Source of the DNA: Terriglobia bacterium
GTDB taxonomy: Bacteria; Acidobacteriota; Terriglobia; Terriglobales; Acidobacteriaceae
Assembly: GCA_020073015.1 (NCBI GenBank)
Contig: JAIQFZ010000075.1
Coordinates: 1-57,001 of the forward strand
Reading direction: 5' to 3'
Length of the DNA stretch: 57,001 nucleotides
Shown here one piece after another: positions 53,744-57,001 of this stretch. The notes under the pieces are model-generated. The model searched no databases. It saw only the letters and a program-made list of their open reading frames with translations, and was not told the DNA's origin. The number at the start of each line of letters is the position of its first letter. The stretch's first letter is position 1. The position numbers were made by a program, and so were the translations under genes.

Positions 53744-54202
53744 ATGTTCGCCGGACGCCTGACGCAAGCCACGGTGCGAGCACTCGATTGGCTGTCGGAT
53801 CGAACCCTGCCGCCGGAGGAGATGCCTGCCCACCAGCGCACCGGCCGCCGCGGGGAAGAGGATGCCTATTTCTATCTTCGGCGGCGCGGCTACGTGATCA
53901 TCGCGCGCAACTATCGTTCTCCCCATTCTCGCGGAGAACTGGACCTGGTGGGCTGGGACCGGGATGTGCTCTGTTTTATCGAAGTCAAGACCCGAACTAC
54001 GCATGACGTAAAGCCCGCGGAAGCGGCGGTAGATGACGCCAAACAAAAGGAGTTGGGGCTGGTTGCCCGCGAGTTTCTCCGCCTGGTTGCACCATCGTGC
54101 CAGTGGCGTTTCGACGTGGTTTCCGTATACTATGACCGCCATCGCAACCAGCCTTCATTTGAGTTGTTTCAAAATGCGTTTTCCCTGTCGTACAATCGTT
54201 AG
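53744..54202 (+). CDS. YraN/UPF0102 family nuclease-like protein
   Basis: A 152-aa protein of the UPF0102 family with a restriction-endonuclease fold. The core GEEDAYFYLRRRGYVIIARN, then GELDLVGWDRDVLCFIEVKTR, gives the E-D-ExK active residues. The first 35 residues are extra. GGAG stands 9 bases before the ATG. It may cut branched DNA, but no member role is settled. The galT-like gene follows after 31 bases. Confidence 0.92.
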   Translation: MFAGRLTQATVRALDWLSDRTLPPEEMPAHQRTGRRGEEDAYFYLRRRGYVIIARNYRSPHSRGELDLVGWDRDVLCFIEVKTRTTHDVKPAEAAVDDAKQKELGLVAREFLRLVAPSCQWRFDVVSVYYDRHRNQPSFELFQNAFSLSYNR

Positions 54203-54233
54203 CTTGGAAACCGCTACTGAAAGGATTTAGTTC

Positions 54234-55271
54234 GTGCCTGAATTGCGAAAAGACCCCATCGTGGGCCGGTGGGTCATCATTTCCACGGATCGTGCCAAGC
54301 GGCCCACCGACTTCGTTCGTGAAGGCGTGAAAATCAAAGGCGGATTCTGCCCGTTCTGTTACGGCAACGAAAACAAGACCCCGCCAGAAATCCTGGCATA
54401 CCGCCCCACCACCAGCGGCGCCAGTCCTCAGAAGGATAGTTCCGGGTGGACCATTCGCGTTGTGCCCAACAAGTTCCCGGCGCTTGGCATCGAAGGCAAC
54501 CTCGCCAAGCAGGCTGAGGGTATGTTCGACAAGATGAATGGCATCGGCGCCCACGAAGTGATCATCGAAACGCCCGACCACAACCTGAGTCTGGCCACGC
54601 TGCCGCCGAAGCGCATCGAAGACGTGCTGTGGGCCTTCCGCGACCGTATCCTTGATCTGAAGAAAGATCGCCGGTTCAAATACATCCTCATCTTCAAAAA
54701 TCACGGCGAAGCGGCCGGAGCCTCGCTGGAGCATGCGCACTCGCAGTTGATTGCGCTGCCGATTCTCCCGATCTACGTGGTGGAAGAACTGCAGGGAGCC
54801 AAGCAGTATTACATCTACAAGGAACGCTGCGTGTTCTGTGACATCATCCGGCAGGAAACCGATAACGGCATTCGCGTGGTGGCCGAAAACGAAGACTTCC
54901 TGACTCTCGCGCCCTACGCTCCGCGCTTTCCCTTCGAAACCTGGGTCCTGCCCAAGCGGCACGAATCGGCCTTCGAGAACTCGTCGTCGCAGATGTTCGA
55001 GAATCTCGCCAAGGCGGTGAAGTTGCTGCTCATGAAGGCCGATCGCGTGCTCGACAATCCCCCCTACAACCTGGTGGTGCACAGTTCGCCCGTGCAGGAT
55101 CCGACCAACGACCACTACCACTGGCACATCGAGTTCATGCCCAAGCTGACCAAGACCGCAGGATTCGAGTGGGGCACCGGTTTCTATATCAATCCCACCC
55201 CGCCCGAAGAAGCAGCAAAATTCCTGCGCGAAGCGAGTGTGGAAGAGCCCGTGCCTGCTGCCGTGCGGTAG
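54234..55271 (+). CDS. galT: Galactose-1-phosphate uridylyltransferase-like protein
   Basis: A HIT-superfamily nucleotidyl transferase of 345 aa. The zinc pair is C39/C42 (CPFC), with a second pair in CVFCDII. The catalytic motif is H167-A-H169-S-Q within GASLEHAHSQ, close to the HPH-Q of GalT. Other members of this group are ADP-sugar phosphorylases, so the sugar is not certain. The start is GTG with AAGGA upstream. A terminator follows. Confidence 0.88.
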   Translation: MPELRKDPIVGRWVIISTDRAKRPTDFVREGVKIKGGFCPFCYGNENKTPPEILAYRPTTSGASPQKDSSGWTIRVVPNKFPALGIEGNLAKQAEGMFDKMNGIGAHEVIIETPDHNLSLATLPPKRIEDVLWAFRDRILDLKKDRRFKYILIFKNHGEAAGASLEHAHSQLIALPILPIYVVEELQGAKQYYIYKERCVFCDIIRQETDNGIRVVAENEDFLTLAPYAPRFPFETWVLPKRHESAFENSSSQMFENLAKAVKLLLMKADRVLDNPPYNLVVHSSPVQDPTNDHYHWHIEFMPKLTKTAGFEWGTGFYINPTPPEEAAKFLREASVEEPVPAAVR

Positions 55272-55298
55272 CGGGACGAAAACACCAAGCCAAAAATA

Positions 55299-55321
55299 GG
55301 GCACGGTCATTGACCGTGCCC
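55299..55321. terminator. Hairpin between convergent galT and iscX
   Basis: GGGCACGGTC-ATT-GACCGTGCCC, a 10-bp perfect stem, with A-rich bases on the left and a weak T run on the right; it may serve both strands. The rest of the gap shows nothing clear. Confidence 0.6.
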
Positions 55322-55483
55322 TTGAATTCGTAAGGAGAAAGAGGGTTATCGCAGCGTGGGCGAAATCCTCATTCCGGAGTCAAACACGCGCGATAACGGA
55401 CTGGCTTCATCCTAAAGAGTGGGGCCGCCCACAGTTGTCACGAAGAGGTAAAAACATTGTCGTTTCAGCGGAGACGAACCAGG

Positions 55484-55705
55484 CTAGCCCTGCGTCCGAT
55501 CCAGAACTTCCGCGTGCCAAGCCATCTGGATCGCCTCCAGTTTCGCCTCATTCGAGTTCTTCGGATCGTCCTTGAAATCGGGCAACTCGGTGACATACTT
55601 GTGCAGGTCGGTGAAACGGACCGCCAGCGGGTCGAGTTCAGGATGGGTCTCGGACAGCAGAATTCCAATGTCTTCCGAATCAGCCCAGGTAAGTTGTTTT
55701 GGCAT
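55484..55705 (-). CDS. iscX: IscX-type iron-sulfur assembly protein
   Basis: A 73-aa acidic protein that binds IscS and iron in cluster assembly. TWADSEDIGILLSETHPELD and VRFTDLHKYVTELPDFKDDP are characteristic. ATG 55705 (MPKQLTW) is preferred; a longer frame starts at 55720. It ends the hscA-fdx-iscX group. Confidence 0.9.
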   Translation of the reverse strand: MPKQLTWADSEDIGILLSETHPELDPLAVRFTDLHKYVTELPDFKDDPKNSNEAKLEAIQMAWHAEVLDRTQG

Positions 55706-55726
55706 GAACGATAGCTCCATCGAAAG

Positions 55727-55790
55727 CTCTTGGCTTTTGGCCTTCAGCCATTAGCTAGAGCGATCCGCACTTCGGATCGCTAAATGCTGA
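55727..55790. repeat. Word-type repeat and hairpin between fdx and iscX
   Basis: AGCTCTTGGCTTTTGGCC words are followed by a perfect 9-bp hairpin AGCGATCCG-CACTT-CGGATCGCT at 55759-55781. Confidence 0.65.
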
Positions 55791-55800
55791 GAACTGTTCT

Positions 55801-56214
55801 TCAATGTTCCTCTGAAACGTAATTCCGATTCCACGCCGGGATCTCCACCACCACTCTCCCTGGCTTCTGGATCACGGCCTGACATCCGAGGCGCGAGTTC
55901 AACTGCAGGTCGGCAGCCATGTCGAGTTTGTCCGCCTCATCGTCTTCCAGTTCCGAGATCAGCTCCGCGCCCTCTTTTACCCACACATGGCAGGTCGTAC
56001 ATGCGCAGTTCCCACCGCAAGCATGATCCAGGTGCACACCGTAGTTGAGCGCGACATCGAGGATGGACTGCTCTTTCCCGTGATCCTTGTAGGGAAGCTT
56101 GCCGTGCTCAAACGTGACTGTCTTCCCTTCGGGGAGGAAAGTCACCTCCACTGTGTTTTCAGCCAGAGAATCCACGGTCGCAGCTCCGCTTCCCTGCGTT
56201 GTTTCGTCAGACAT
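55801..56214 (-). CDS. fdx: [2Fe-2S] ferredoxin, ISC type
   Basis: An electron donor for iron-sulfur cluster assembly (137 aa). Ligands C66, C72, C75 and C111 follow the ISC-ferredoxin spacing (HACGGNCACTTCH, then SRLGC). An extra cysteine, C70, is present. The N-terminal 22 residues are an added polar lead. It lies 17 bases after hscA and before iscX, which supports the ISC role. Confidence 0.93.
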   Translation of the reverse strand: MSDETTQGSGAATVDSLAENTVEVTFLPEGKTVTFEHGKLPYKDHGKEQSILDVALNYGVHLDHACGGNCACTTCHVWVKEGAELISELEDDEADKLDMAADLQLNSRLGCQAVIQKPGRVVVEIPAWNRNYVSEEH

Positions 56215-56231
56215 AGAAGAACCCCACTGTT

Positions 56232-57001
56232 TTATTCAAATTCCGCCTTCGCCACCGGATGCCCGGCCTGCTGGCCTTCCTCAATCCCCGTGTCATCCAT
56301 GGCTTTCCCCTTGAGGGCCGTCGAGACTGCGCTGTCCATCATCAGCTCCGCCAGCCGCATCGTTCCCTGGTTCAGCGCATCGATGCCTTCGCGAATCGCC
56401 TGGTAATCGTCGCCATCCTTCACCGCGACCAGGGCCTCTTCCAATGTCTCGATCTTCCGCCTTTCGTCGCTGGTGAGGTCCTTCCAGGCCTCGTTCTTCT
56501 TTCCCTTGGCGAGCGCCGCGAGAATCGTCTCTGCTTCGCGCCGCGCTTCGATCACCTGCCGCTGGCGAAAATCTTCCTCCGCATAGTCGAACGACGCCAG
56601 CAGCATGTTCTCGACCTGCTCGTCCGTCAGTCCGTAGCTGGGCTGGACGTCGATCTCGGCCTCTTTGCCGCTGCGCTGCTCGCGCGCGGAGACATGCATA
56701 ATGCCGTTCGCATCAATCAGAAACTTCACCTCGATGCGCGGCATGCCCGCCGGCATCGGCGGCACGCCCTTCAGGTCGAAGCGCGCCAGCGACCGGCAAT
56801 CGCGCGCCAGTTCGCGCTCGCCTTGCAGAACATGAATCGCGACGTTCGTCTGACCATCCACCTGCGTGGTGTAGTACTGCGTGGCCGACGCAGGAATGGT
56901 CGAATTTCGCAGAATGATTTTGTCGGTGACGCCGCCCGCGACCTCAATTCCCAGGGAGAGAGGCGTCACATCGAGCAACAGCATTTCCTTTGTGATCGCG
57001 G
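56232..57001 (-). CDS. hscA: Fe-S protein assembly chaperone HscA, C-terminal part
   Basis: A DnaK-type Hsp70; only the last 250-odd residues are in the window and the frame is open to the right edge (AITKE stands before LLLDVTPLSLGIE). The substrate-binding domain begins with SLGIEVAGGVTDKIILRN. The helical lid is complete to EGQQAGHPVAKAEFE. The gene next to fdx and iscX points to HscA rather than DnaK; hscB and iscSUA may lie further right. Confidence 0.9.
   Translation of the reverse strand, partial: AITKEMLLLDVTPLSLGIEVAGGVTDKIILRNSTIPASATQYYTTQVDGQTNVAIHVLQGERELARDCRSLARFDLKGVPPMPAGMPRIEVKFLIDANGIMHVSAREQRSGKEAEIDVQPSYGLTDEQVENMLLASFDYAEEDFRQRQVIEARREAETILAALAKGKKNEAWKDLTSDERRKIETLEEALVAVKDGDDYQAIREGIDALNQGTMRLAELMMDSAVSTALKGKAMDDTGIEEGQQAGHPVAKAEFE

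Noticed and set aside
53997-55310. A 437-codon minus-strand frame over galT
   Set aside because: It is antisense to a gene with clear catalytic motifs; no family resemblance.

Overview
The window is a 57 kb piece of a moderately GC-rich bacterial chromosome. It looks like an Acidobacteriota genome, probably class Terriglobia. This is inferred from the mix of families: Hfq with a long N-terminal extension, secreted carboxypeptidase-regulatory-like proteins, IorAB-type molybdenum oxidoreductases, bactofilin, an rpsP-khpA-rimM-trmD-rplS-rnhB cluster, and many short GC-rich palindromes between genes. No rRNA or tRNA gene was seen, so the placement cannot be confirmed here.

Layout. 1-4 kb: an unknown partial gene, then a two-gene molybdenum hydroxylase (2Fe-2S subunit plus a broken molybdopterin subunit). 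4.1-7.6 kb: two secreted beta-sandwich proteins on the minus strand. 7.8-12.1 kb: an uptake [NiFe]-hydrogenase operon (small subunit, large subunit, cytochrome b, maturation protease). The small subunit carries the six-cysteine signature of oxygen-tolerant enzymes, and a Crp/Fnr-type operator lies upstream. 12.1-22.6 kb: a plus-strand housekeeping run (rapZ, an MsbA-like ABC exporter, yicC, gmk, rpoZ, coaBC, a secreted cupin, a family-4 uracil-DNA glycosylase, priA). 22.6-27.5 kb: an M50 protease, an HU-family protein, dcd, hfq, holB, tmk. 27.6-33.1 kb: an M61 peptidase, then the ribosome/tRNA cluster on the minus strand behind a near-consensus promoter. 33.2-42.5 kb: a GNAT protein, a PLP decarboxylase lacking its lysine segment, a peroxiredoxin with a fresh tandem duplication, ffh, an FMN-binding protein, a monooxygenase-like protein, rnr, a DinB protein. 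42.8-48.6 kb: bactofilin, murJ, a broken class III aminotransferase, a small membrane protein, a MITE-like element, a CDP-alcohol phosphatidyltransferase and gtrA. 48.9-57 kb: an intact class III aminotransferase, MOSC, DinB, EamA, an MFS transporter with a missing start, a YraN-family protein, a GalT-like protein, and an iscX-fdx-hscA iron-sulfur group running off the right edge.

Two things stand out beyond ordinary genes. First, the gene gaps are filled by two repeat classes. One is a family of GC palindromes often bounded by GTAG (for example GTAGCGCCGGC). The other is a set of long imperfect hairpins built from slightly varied short words. Several copies begin exactly at a TAG stop codon of the upstream gene. 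Copies of the palindromes also sit in frame inside PriA, TrmD, RNase R (two places) and the N-terminus of the GtrA protein, so they are translated. Second, four genes show small internal losses or frame breaks (iorB-like, PLP decarboxylase, class III aminotransferase, MFS) and one shows a 42-bp tandem duplication. This could be gene decay or assembly error; the sequence alone cannot decide.
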